A stretch of DNA of 64,000 nucleotides from Capronia americana (Eukaryota > Ascomycota > Eurotiomycetes > Chaetothyriales > Herpotrichiellaceae): contig JADWQD010000007.1 of assembly GCA_016110215.1 (NCBI GenBank), positions 1,240,001 to 1,304,000 of the forward strand. The letters run 5' to 3'. The notes beneath the pieces were generated by a model, which searched no databases, was not told the DNA's origin, and saw only the letters and a program-made list of their open reading frames with translations. The position numbers and the translations under genes were made by a program. Positions 22,174 to 32,633 of the stretch are shown piece by piece (the stretch's first letter is position 1; every line of letters starts with the position of its first letter).

Positions 22174-23365
22174 TCAGCGCATCTTGACCCTACTCTTGTC
22201 CTTGCTATCACTCGGGAAAAAACAGAACAAGATGAAGGGGCAGTCAGGAATCGCTCCCGCGACCGCGACTCACCGCACGTCGAGACCTGGACCGCCTGGT
22301 AGGGCTGTCGTAGTTCGAGGAGACACCACCAATTTCTTCACACATATCCCTTGCACGGTTCGAGTCTTTGATCGCGAGTCTGTCGTCGTAGTGACCACCA
22401 GCGCGGGATCCACCGCCACGGTAACTCTCACTACTCTGGGGCTTAGGGCCATCGTAATACCAGCGACCGTCGCGGCCCTTGTAATAACCGCCATGTTCTC
22501 GTGCCCGTGCGCGGCGCTCCCGCTCCAATCGCCGTTTGTGGTGTTCCTCCTTCTGCTCGAGGAGTTCCTTGTGCTGACTGTGTTCTTCCGACACTTCATT
22601 CCACTCGCCCACTGCGCCTTTGATCCCCAGCGCTGCAATACCAATCGCCGCAGCATCCTGCCACCGTGCCGCTCGTTGTTGCTTGTGGGCCTCTTCCGGT
22701 GACAGTTTCCCTTCACGGACTTTTTCCATACGTTTGTCGTGCGACTCAATCGAAGAGTACACCTTCGAGGCGGCATGGATGGTGGCCACACTGGCCAACG
22801 CAGCAGTTATCCACTTTTTACGTTGCATCTTGTGAATCCTTTTCTCTTCTTCGGTCGACGAAAGCAACGAAGAGGACGAAGATGACGTGGAAGAGCTTCG
22901 TTTGCGGTGGGAGCGGCCGGCGGAGGATTTCGCACGCACTCGAGAGCGCGGCGGCACAGAGCCTTCGGAGTCGTAGTAGCTGTCCCGATGATGTTCTCGA
23001 TCTCGGTCTCGGCCTCGATTGTAGGCAACTAGCGCTCCAGCGCCTGCGCCTGCGCCGGCAGCTCCCACAGCCCGAGCGTTGTTCATGGAACTGGATCTCC
23101 GTTGCGGACGACCGGGTCGCTTAGGCAGAATATCACCCCTATGCCGCACCACTTCGACGATCTCTTCGTCCGAACCCACATCCCTCCGTCGCCGCAGAAC
23201 AAGACCTTTCTCTTCCATTGTTCGCCTGTCGTGGAGATCGGGATCTCGCTGAGGGCCTTGTCCGCGCATCTTTGTGTATCGTCGATGTATAGGATCAATA
23301 AACTTGTCCTGATGGGCAAGGGCGAGGTTGACGCCATTGAGGCCTATACCGAGAGCCTGATCCAT
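22174..23365 (-). CDS. Basic DUF3824-like fungal protein
   Basis: Main exon 23365-22274 encodes 364 residues starting MDQALGIGLNG. A perfect GTGAGT donor there allows splicing to 22200-22174 (ending DKSRVKMR); without splicing the frame stops at 22244 after RGRGSDS. Both ends are basic and give about the same length. The protein is rich in Arg/Ser (RDRDREHHRDS, then a run of Ser). Its centre, KKWITAALASVATIHAASKV, then KLSPEEAHKQQRAARWQDAA and IGIAALGIKGAVGEW, resembles DUF3824-type proteins of Eurotiomycetes, of unknown function. The central hydrophobic helices could be membrane-associated. The C-terminal GGYYKGRDGRWYYDG is another repeated feature of such proteins. Confidence 0.65.
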
Positions 23366-25220
23366 TGCGAAAGCAGGCGGGTATCACACTGCTCGGGTCT
23401 TTGCGTGGCCTTCGGCTATGCAGTTCGAGCAACGAATGCGTAATTGGGGTTCACAATCGGCGCCCGAGCTGTGCACGGGTGAGGGCGGTGTCGGGAGTGA
23501 AGGCGCAGGCTGCGAGGGCCAATCGACCTATTGGCTGACTGATAGCACGACCTTATGCTGGATTGGGGTGCTGATCAACTGGTGCGATGCATAGCAAACA
23601 TATTGCAGGTACACAAAGCCAAGCTGATCTTTCTATCGCGATGTCGACGAGATCTCGTGGGGCGGTTTGCTTGCACAAAGGCTCGGGCTGCGGGTGAAAG
23701 TAAGAGGGCAATAGACAAACGCACCATAAGCAAATAGAAGTACTTTAGAAAAGCGCAGAGTCTATGGAGAAGACGTCATTCGTGTAGCCTGCCCACACCG
23801 ACTTTACAGGTAGTACTTATTGGGCTGCGTAGGTTGGGTAGAAAGGAACAGAAGAAACAGCTTGCTGGCCCTTATAAGATTGGACAAGCAATTCTGCCAA
23901 CTCGGCAAGTGGCGCTGAACGGAGACCGCAATTGCCTCGGAGCGGTTTAGCTGATGGGGTACGAAAGAATCCCATCTTACCGTGGTCCACATCATAAGGG
24001 CAAAGTGCGACGATTCATCGCTCGACGATCGCAGATCTTCCGCAGGAAAGCTTGAGCGGTTTAAAGAATCGATCCGATACTCCTGGATCGACGACCATAC
24101 GGCGACCGGCCAGCCGAGACGTTGAGATGGTGCAACGAAGCAGGAAGAATAGTGCCTCAGCAAGTGTACAAGTACTGTATCCCGTCGTTGTGCACGGAGT
24201 ACGAGTTACAACTTTGAGCCGTTTCGACAGTTGGCAAGCAAGACGGTTCTAGCGCTCCCGAAACGGAAGGCACGAACCAGCCTCCCTCAATCCTTGAATG
24301 GGCCCCTCTGGCCCCTCAAGCAGTGGTTCAACAACGAGGACTGTGGCAAAAGAGAACACCGCGGAAGGCAATGACGTCGATGCTCTGCGTCGGCGTTGTC
24401 AATTGGCTTCCCGGTTGAGGCGTGGCCGTTCCCGTTATCCACATTCTGGCAAGCCTGCAATTGGAATCATCTCATTCGTGGAGTGGCTCGAGGGTCCCAT
24501 TTGCCGTGGCGTGACAAGACACCACTTGCTCTGTCCATGCGTGCGGTAGAGTGGTACGAGCGCGGCGATGACGATGATGAAGATGATGGGGAAAAGCGTC
24601 AACAAATCCTGCTCGACCGAGGACGAGTTTCAAGTCGTAATAAGAAGAAGTTTATGGGTGGAATGGAATGATGTCCAACCTCAGAGACCAAAGAAAATTG
24701 CTCTTCAAAGAGTCTACCTTTACCCAGGACTTATACTGTCGGGTGAGTTTCATGATAATAACAGGCATCTGAGAACGGAGCATTGACACCATTGGTTCGC
24801 TCCTATAAATTGGCGAGGGCGAGGACGAGGACACGCTCACCGGTACATGTAAAGTAATATTCTGCCGAGGAATTGAAATACCTTTGTCGTCCATACGAGT
24901 ATTGCGTATGAGCCACATATAGCCATAGCCGTATGTGTATGCTCGACGGTAACAGGACCTCTCAAGGAAGTTATCTGAGGCCTGTCAATTGTCAATGGCG
25001 AGCATTCTTATCGATCAATATCAGCACATCTTCGGCACAACAACAGTCAATGAAGCGGCTGAGTTGCAATTTGACATCCGTGCTTTTGAGTCATCTAACT
25101 GCAAGATCTCGTTTTTGCAGTTCGTTTCGGATTTGCTGGCGAAAAATGTTGGTCCGCAAGGAAAACAGGGAATATGTCCTATTAGTTGTAATGTACACGT
25201 TTCAGTGGTGACATTGGCAT
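23366..25220. other. Gene-free 1.9 kb region
   Basis: Between the basic protein gene and squalene synthase. Near the former lies CCAAT-8 bp-ATTGG type symmetry at 23519-23535. Open stretches at 23804-24163, 24298-24671 and 24933-25243 are short and unlike any protein; the last is antisense to the squalene synthase 3' end. No RNA gene seen. Confidence 0.4.
23519..23536. promoter_or_regulatory. Paired inverted CCAAT boxes
   Basis: CCAATCGACCTATTGG carries a CCAAT on each strand, about 155 bp upstream of the basic protein start. Spacing suits a core promoter site; the function is inferred. Confidence 0.35.
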
Positions 25221-26790
25221 TCATAGTTCGCCATGACTCGTAACATTGGTCAGCGTCCGGTTCTGACCCCCGAGGCCTGGAATGAGACCGCTCGCCTTGA
25301 TCTCGACCCAGGATTTCTTGAGTTCCTCGAATGCCACGTCGAATCGCGCACCTGCGAGCCACGCAACACCGACCTGAATGGCACATTAGCGTGGGCATAT
25401 GAGTGAGCAAAGGTGCACCTACCATGCAAAGTGTGATGAAAAGCAACATGCCCATGACGGCGCCCAACAGCATCAAGGTCTCCTTGGTACCCGCGGTGCC
25501 TGCTTCCTTTTCCTTCTGTGCGAGGGTCGCTCGAGCCTCATCGGCCTTGTTTCTGGCCAAAGCATCCTCTACCTTTTGTGACGGGAAGATGGACTCAATG
25601 AACTGCTCCACCTTGCCGCATGCGATACTGATCTTCAAGAAGTTGGGATCCTGAGGTCGGTTCTTCTTGCGGATGGAGTGGATGTGTTTCCGGAATACAT
25701 CGCAGGCGATCTGGAGATTCTGAGTCGAGTCAATCATAATCTGGCAAGCCTCGCCCTTTGTGATTTTGATGTTGCGGAGAAACATGTTGTGATTTCTGAA
25801 GCAGAGATCCAGTGTCGCAATCGCCATTGTCTGCGGAATGGCGCAAAAGTTGAAGACGCTCTGCTCCCTGAGCCCAGCCATGAAGAAGAGACATTCATCG
25901 GCATGGTTGAGCGCATTCAGCACCATCTCCGAACCGCAGTTCAATGCTTGCTCCTTGTATTCTGGCTTGAACAAGTCCCCGAAATCATCGACATGTTTGG
26001 ACCAGATTTCTTTAGGCCAGAAGATCCGCTTATCGTCAAAATCTTCGCGTACATCTCGGATGATGTTTGTCTTCTGTAAGAACGTGCCCATTGAGTTGTG
26101 AAGATTCGGTCGGTCGAGGAGAGCTGGGTTCCCGAACTTGGCCTCGACAAACATTCTCGTTAAGCCTTCGCCCACCAGGCCGGCCACGTAGTAGCAATAC
26201 TCATCATATTCAGCGATGGAGTTGACGGCGAAGTCATTGTTTTCGGACTTCAAGCAGTAATCGGCCATGCCGTTGCCCATCCTTTTGGCAATGTCCTTGA
26301 TTATGACTTGATAGGGAGTTTTGATCTTCTTAAACTCCTCAATGACGCATCCGTAGTGAAGCATCAACTCCCGGTCTTTCTCTTCTGGTCTGTTCTCGGT
26401 AAATGTCCACCCATCAATGTCGAGAACGTCGTCGAAATTGCGCAAAATAGGTTCCTTCTTTTTCACAGCAATCGACGTATCATCTTCGATGGTGTCCAAC
26501 CCGCGCAAGACAAGGTAGAAAAGAGTGACAACCATGACAAGTTCGGGATGTAGTTCCTGGATGACGGCGCTGAAGGAGCGACTCGTCATGTTCAAATATT
26601 TGTAACATTCTTTCGCCGATGGGCCATCCTTCGACTCATTCCGTTCGTGGACTGGGTTGTGCCAGACTTTCCTATGCTCTGTTAGCCTATAACACGGCCA
26701 CACAGAGCCCGAGTCGACTTACCACTGGATTATCGACCGCAGCTGATTCGGATGGAAGAGGTAGAAAATAACCTCGCTGGCTTTCGGCAT
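25221..26790 (-). CDS. ERG9: Squalene synthase (farnesyl-diphosphate farnesyltransferase)
   Basis: Three exons (26790-26723, 26671-25423, 25373-25221), 489 aa. Joins two farnesyl diphosphates head to head into squalene with NADPH, the first committed step of ergosterol synthesis, on the ER membrane. The first Asp-rich motif DTIEDD is at residues 82-87 and the second, DVREDFDD, at 229-236; between them YCYYVAGLVGEGLTR is the conserved family signature. A C-terminal membrane anchor (TLMLLGAVMGMLLFITLCM, continuing GVAWLAGARF over the last intron) precedes a short tail ending TSHGEL. The first exon opens MPKASEVIFYLFHPNQLRS, matching fungal homologues. Reading through the last intron would give a spurious long tail, so the splice is needed. 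Confidence 0.96.
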
Positions 26791-27268
26791 GACTGCAATT
26801 GATTGCGCTCCTGCTTGATCTCGCTATGCAACCCAGCCGGCAGTATCATAGATCTGTGATAAAGAGCGACGGGGGGGACCTAAGGAGCGAAAGGGAGAAA
26901 AAGTTTCTGGTTGCGGCACCGCGCTCTGTGCGTACTAGATCATCTCGTGTCTCTGCCCGTGGGATGAAGAGAGCCGAATGGCACGATCTTTACCCCGAGG
27001 AAACAAGAAACTGCTGCCCAATCGGCTTTTAGGCATGACCCCTGCACCCCCTGGCCTGCAGGACCTGGTTGCTCAGGGTGAATCGCGCCCCAAAGCCCAT
27101 CCATTGGCCACCTTCGCAGCCACTGTGGCTCAGCGAGAGAGAGATATCACTCATCCGATGACTTCACCGGCAGCCCGCCAAACAAGGCTGCAATAAATCT
27201 TAGTACAGGCATATCCTTCTTAGTTTTGCTTTCTCATATCCCCGGTATCCCTTGCTATAGCGGTCGAG
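26791..27268. promoter_or_regulatory. Divergent promoter region ERG9 / DnaJ gene
   Basis: 478 bp. It includes two CCCCT (stress-response-element-like) motifs at about 27035-27052, some 220 bp upstream of the DnaJ start, which would fit stress control of a chaperone but is inference. No coding signal. Confidence 0.4.
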
Positions 27269-28896
27269 ATGGTCGTCGACACATCATACTACGATGCCCT
27301 GGGCGTCAAACCAGATGCCACTGAGTTGGAAATCAAGAAGGCCTACAGAAAGCTCGCGATTACAACTCACCCCGACAAGAACCCCGGCGATGAGACTGCG
27401 CACGCCCGCTTCCAGTCGGTGGGAGAAGCCTACCAAGTTCTCTCCAACAAGGACACTCGCGCCGCCTACGACAAGTATGGCAAAGAGAAAGCGATGCCCA
27501 GCCAGGGCTTCGAGGATCCCGCCGAGTTCTTCAGCATGATCTTTGGCGGAGATGCGTTCGTGGATCTCATCGGCGAACTGACTCTCCTGAAAGACCTCAC
27601 ACATACCATGGACATCACCATGGAAGCAATGGAAGAAGAACAACTCTCCAAGGAAGCAGAAGAGAAGCTGAACGTGCACGACGCGAAAGAAAAGGACACA
27701 GCACAAGCACACGCATCCGCACCCGAGCCCGCATCTGCAGGCATGAGTGCAAAGGAGAAAGAAGCAAAAGAATACTCAGCATCAGAATCTTCGTCTGCAC
27801 CACCTCCACCGTACGTGTCAGGCGGTGAGGAAGCGTCCTCATCAACGCCGAAGCCCTCCGGCTCCGGCACAAGCACGCCTCAAAGACGCTATCTCGGCCA
27901 ACAAGCGATAATGGACCGTTCAGAGGAAGACGCCCGCATGGACGCCGCCGGCCTCACCCAAGAGGAGAAGGACTTGCAGAAGAAGAAGAAAAAGGGCGGT
28001 CTCACGAAAGAACAACGCGAAAAACTAGAGGCGTACGAGCGCGAACGCCGGAAGCAGCGCGAAGAACGGGTCGACACACTCGCCAAAAAGCTAATCGATC
28101 GGATCAGCGTGTGGACCGAAACTGACAAGGGCCCCGAAGTCACGCATGCGTTCCAAGAAAAGACTCGCCTAGAGGTCGAAAATCTGAAGATGGAGTCCTT
28201 TGGGATTGAGATCCTTCACTCCGTCGGGCAAACATACCTCCAAAAGGCGACCTCGTTCCTCAAATCCCAGAAATTCCTCGGTATATCAGGCTTCTTCTCG
28301 CGCTTAAAGGACAAAGGCACGCTCGCAAAGGAAACATGGAACACCATCTCCACCGCAATCGACGCCCAATTGACCATGGAGGAAATGGCCAAGCTGGAGG
28401 AGAAGGGCGGTGCCGATTGGACAGACGAGAAAAAGGCCGAATACGAAAGGAAGGTTACAGGCAAAATCCTCGCCGCGGCGTGGAAAGGGTCACGATTCGA
28501 GATCCAGGGAGTGCTGCGCGACGTCTGCGACAAGATCCTGAACGATAAGAGCGTTCGGTTGGAGAAGCGGGTGGAGAGAGCGCATGCCCTTGTCCTGTGC
28601 GGGACGATATATCAAAAGGTAAGCCCGCAACACCTTATTCCATCTTGTCTTCCAATACTAATCTTGCGACGCAGGCGGAGCGCGACCCCGACGAAGAGGG
28701 CGACTTCATGGCCTTCGAGCAGCTCATGGCCGAGTCGATGAAAAAGCAAGAAAAGAAAAAGGAAAAGGAAAAGCAGAAGGACACCACACATCCTGACTCA
28801 CAGCCACAGCAACCGCACGGTCATAGGCACAACTTTTTCGGCGGAGGGAGCGGTGAGAAGGGCTCGCCGAGGGGATCGACGTCCGAGGCGAAGTAA
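27269..28896 (+). CDS. DnaJ co-chaperone with DnaJ-X domain (Caj1/Djp1 type)
   Basis: Two exons (27269-28618, 28675-28896), 523 aa. The J domain (residues 6-70) has the HPD motif (34-36) that stimulates Hsp70 ATPase. A disordered Ala/Ser/Glu/Pro-rich linker (about 120-215) follows, then a DnaJ-X domain (about 220-430) recognised in the segment EVTHAFQEKTRLEVENLKME and in SFGIEILHSVGQTYLQKA. The C-terminus is Lys-rich and ends in a His/Gly tail (GHRHNFFGGGSG). Yeast relatives Djp1 and Caj1 help peroxisomal or mitochondrial import and membrane protein handling; the location here is inferred. No membrane segment. The intron lies just after ALVLCGTIYQK and its removal keeps the frame AERDPDEEGD. 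Confidence 0.93.
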
Positions 28897-30162
28897 CGCT
28901 CCGAACAAGATAGAATCCACTATGCTGTCTGGGGTATGCACCGAAACTTCAGCAGATGAGGGCCCTTTCTTCCTCGTGATGATCGGAAGGACAGAGCCGC
29001 GATGACCACCAGCACAGACAAACCAACCAAGCCCAGTAGACCTTGAAACCTGTGCGGCAAGGCAGAGGTCTCAGAGCGAACTATGTCGAGTCGAGTCGAT
29101 CTGATACTGGACATTGGAGCCCTTGGGTACTCTGTGTTGGAGTACAGCGCAGTCAGCTACCCCCCTGTTTCTGCTATTTCGATTGCCTGGCCTGTTCTTC
29201 GAGGATCGGAGACAAGCGTGGGCGTGTTACATATGCAGCAGTGGCTCTTTTCGCTGCTTCTCATATTCCATTTGATTTGTGGTGGCGCTTTCTGGATGAG
29301 AGCGTAGGATAGAGCTCGACGTGTGTCGGTGCATTGTTTCAACCTTGCCAACTACCCTACCTACCTACATAACATACCTTAATGCGAGGATAGACCGTCA
29401 GTGCCCCCAATCACTACGACTCCGTATTGGCTGTCACGGGCCCCGTGCGAAGCCGAGAAGATGCATACGTACCTAGTCATGTCTGTTCTGTCCTTTGATC
29501 TGACTGTTCGCTGCATGGAGCTCTTCCCTTGAATATCCCTTGGATGGTTGTACTCGGTACTGTAGCTGACAGTAGTCTGCGAGCTCTTGGGAGTCTCAGT
29601 TGTTGGTCAATAGTTGCGCCCGAGACTCGAGTCATCGGTGACATATCACATACTTGACTACTGTAACGAGTACTAAGGAAACAAGGTCCCTGCGTCGTAT
29701 GGCCGCTACGGTCTAGCGGGAGGAGTATTGTGGTTTATGTTATTGCCATTCTCCTGTAGATGAGGTGAATCTAAGCACGGGGACCACTGGACACATTACC
29801 AGATTGTATACACCCAGTTTAGCTGTAGTCTTTTGTCTCTTCCCTTCTCTCATTCTCTCTTCCTCATATTCCAACTTGAACTCCTAATCCAGGCCTCCTC
29901 GACGATGGGGTATCATTTACAATTTGTCAAAAACCACTCGGCCTCCGGTCAATCTTTTGGCTTTCTCGCTTGCATTATTTGATTCCACTTAATTTCACTC
30001 CACTTCTCTTTCACTTGACCAAGCCGACTCCTACAGCAACCCAAGATGCTTTAGATTCTGCGAATGAAAGCTAGCCCAGCTGGTGTCATTGCGCTTGGAA
30101 TGCAAGGCCAAAACAGTATATCGTGCGTCGTAACAAAGGAGATATGTTTTCAGCTTGTTAAT
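28897..30162. other. Gene-free 1.3 kb region
   Basis: Between two convergent genes. Mixed AT-rich sequence with CTAC tandem repeats at about 29353-29368. An antisense stretch at 29157-29351 is not protein-like. No RNA gene recognised. Confidence 0.4.
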
Positions 30163-32256
30163 TCAGGGGATCTGCAATTCCGCGTTGACGGAGTCGAGAA
30201 GATCTGTCAGCTCGTCCAGCGAGGTAATGCCCATTGCATCTGCGATAGGCTCTGGCGCCATTGGCGGCGGGGGCGATGGCGGTGGCAGCTGCTCGGCCGC
30301 CCAGAGTTGCGCGTGATCTAGATTTGCTTTGGCGACACTGGGACTTAATAGTCCTTGCCTTGCCTCCATCTCTTCGACTCCACTGACAAGTCCTCGCTCG
30401 TCGAGTTCATCGTCGTTGAGAACCCTTCCTCCGAGCTTGACATCGCCGATCCCAACTCTATAGTCTAGGGCTTTATTTCCTTCTCGGATTAAATCATCGG
30501 TGCATGTAAGACATCGTTTTATGCTCTGGCTAAGTCTCTGGGAGTCGATGAGGAGTTGTTGGTGGCGGGAAAGGTCTTGCATTAACCGTTTCTCATCCCG
30601 TGCTCGTTGGCGCGAGTGTGCGGAGGGGCTGGCGACGGAGCCGGAGTCATTAGAGAGGATGGAGGAGCCTTCATCATCATGGTCGGAGAGGTCGCTTTCT
30701 CCGTCGAAGTCGGACAAATGCTGGTCGTCGCCGTCTATTTCTGTGACAGTGTCGAGGCTGAAGTTAGTTTGTTCAGAAACGGTTCGTGCACTTGGGGCAA
30801 TGGATAGTCGCCCCGAGCGAGATAAGCGGCGGTAACGCCGCAACTCGGTCGATTGTTTGCGGAGTTCCCGCTCCAGCGTTTTGTTGATGGCTAGTAGGGA
30901 TGAATTGGAAATTTCTAGGTCGAGCACTTTTCGCTCTCGGCGAGCGTTGGAAGCCAGGTCCACATGAGGCTGAATGGGGGTAGCCGGTTGCTCTGCGTGC
31001 TGGTCGGAGGGTGTTCCCAAGGGGAGCGTGGCCGGTATTGCAATCTCTGACAGCTCCGTGTCGCTTGTGACAGAGGTGGTGATGGTGTTAGTTGAGGCGA
31101 GACTGATTGACCTGGGACTCAATGTGGCTGGTGATAGAAGATTACTGGCCGCAATGCGCGGGGACAGTGTAGGGGTGACTCGTAGATCCAGCGGCTGAGG
31201 CGGTTGAGCTCGAGGACCGCTCAATCTCCGAGTCGGCTGAGACGTCTTAGAGTCCGCACTCAAGGATTTCCGATGGCCATGTGTGCCGGGTTCGAAGGCG
31301 CTGCCACCACTGGAGGTGCTCTTAGGACGTTCGGCTGTCGTTCTTCCTGCTACTGCTGGAGTCGATGTTGCCCCGGAATGGAACTTCCGGGGTGATGAGG
31401 GCTCTGGTGGTATTGTACTGTAGCTTTTCTTGGGCGATTGAGGTGGGGTACCTCTACTCACCGGCCTGTTCAACCTGTCTGTAGCGATGTGCGGAAGAAC
31501 TGTACGTTTCGATTGAGCGTTTGGGGGTATGTCATTGGCCCTGAAGAACTTCTCATCTGGCTCTGACCGTCCGTTGACGTTATCTCGTGTTGCAGCCAGA
31601 GGCGGAGAGCCGACGAAGAAATGACCTGGTTTTGGCGGAAACCGGTGGCTTTCTTCGAGTCCTGGAGATCCAATAGCGGATTTGACCTCGCTGGCATGAA
31701 AGAACTTTGATGATACGTCCTTGTTCCCTTCGACCGCACTCCTTGCGGCGGATGCCCTCCGATGAACTGTCACCACAGGTGGTGAGGTAGTAGTTCCAAC
31801 TTTTGCTAGAGCCGGTGTGCTTGCAGCAAGCCGTGGACTGGTGATCCCGAGTCCTTGCGCAGGGGATTTCTGCGCCTCATTCCCCGACGATGCTCTCGAC
31901 CTATGCCCATTTGGAGGCACCCTAGGCTGACCTGGAGGCAGCGGTGACTCTGTGCCGGCCCGGGATTTTCTCGCGGCAGATCGGGGCGTGATGTTTCCAC
32001 TCAAAGGCGTCGTTGTCTGATCGGGTTTCGCAGGTGACTTGGCTCTGACGAAGGGCAGGCTAGGCGAGGGAGTTGGCGACCCTGCAACCCTTGGAGTCAA
32101 GGGACTCTTAACATTGCGGAAGTTGGAGCTGAGGGCGGGTGTGAGTGGCTTCGAGGTATTCGATTTAGTCGGTCTGTCGGCGGGCATGGTTGTCGGGAGG
32201 GGTGACCGTCGAGACCGAGAGTTTTGAAGGGGCTGATTGCGGTCTCGTTCTCGCAT
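30163..32256 (-). CDS. Disordered fungal protein with short coiled coil
   Basis: Uninterrupted frame of 697 aa from the ATG at 32256 (MRERDRNQPLQ); a second ATG, MPADRPTKS, lies about 21 codons on. Most of the protein is Ser/Pro/Thr-rich and disordered, with many SP/TP sites (possible CDK or MAPK targets). Residues about 437-475 form a conserved-looking coiled coil, KVLDLEISNSSLLAINKTLE followed by RELRKQSTELRRYRRLSR. After an acidic stretch (DGESDLSDHDDEGSS) another helix contains KRLMQDLSRHQQLLIDSQRL and a CLTC pair. The last segment, MGITSLDELTDLLDSVNAEL, is amphipathic. The pattern suggests a cytoskeletal or polarity scaffold, but no family is named with confidence. It shares a 377-bp divergent promoter with Pol kappa. 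Confidence 0.7.
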   Translation of the reverse strand: MRERDRNQPLQNSRSRRSPLPTTMPADRPTKSNTSKPLTPALSSNFRNVKSPLTPRVAGSPTPSPSLPFVRAKSPAKPDQTTTPLSGNITPRSAARKSRAGTESPLPPGQPRVPPNGHRSRASSGNEAQKSPAQGLGITSPRLAASTPALAKVGTTTSPPVVTVHRRASAARSAVEGNKDVSSKFFHASEVKSAIGSPGLEESHRFPPKPGHFFVGSPPLAATRDNVNGRSEPDEKFFRANDIPPNAQSKRTVLPHIATDRLNRPVSRGTPPQSPKKSYSTIPPEPSSPRKFHSGATSTPAVAGRTTAERPKSTSSGGSAFEPGTHGHRKSLSADSKTSQPTRRLSGPRAQPPQPLDLRVTPTLSPRIAASNLLSPATLSPRSISLASTNTITTSVTSDTELSEIAIPATLPLGTPSDQHAEQPATPIQPHVDLASNARRERKVLDLEISNSSLLAINKTLERELRKQSTELRRYRRLSRSGRLSIAPSARTVSEQTNFSLDTVTEIDGDDQHLSDFDGESDLSDHDDEGSSILSNDSGSVASPSAHSRQRARDEKRLMQDLSRHQQLLIDSQRLSQSIKRCLTCTDDLIREGNKALDYRVGIGDVKLGGRVLNDDELDERGLVSGVEEMEARQGLLSPSVAKANLDHAQLWAAEQLPPPSPPPPMAPEPIADAMGITSLDELTDLLDSVNAELQIP

Positions 32257-32633
32257 GGCAGCGATGTGAGCAGTCCAGGAGCGGCTGGAAGAACATGGTC
32301 GATCAATGGAAGTGCACAACGGGTTCCCTCGGTGTGGTCATGGCAGGAAGCGGATGTCAAATGGATGTCAACAAGACATGCAAGATGCAGGCTGTGAATG
32401 GTTTAGTTTGGCGTCAGGGCTCGTCATTAACGAGAAACCCAAGCATCCACCCAACACGGACCCAACAGTAACAGCCTAGAATCCCGTGACTGGGGGAGCC
32501 CCCCAGACACGCTCATTTCACACGTCCCTCACCGCGCCTTCCCTGCACTGTCGCGTCACGTTCACTTGGTGCTCAACCCTACTTTCTCTGCGGGAAAAGC
32601 CATGTCCACTTTCGCTGCCACTCCTGTATTGCC
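32257..32633. promoter_or_regulatory. Divergent promoter region
   Basis: 377 bp between the coiled-coil protein gene (-) and DNA polymerase kappa (+). GC-rich, with no defined operator recognised. Confidence 0.4.
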
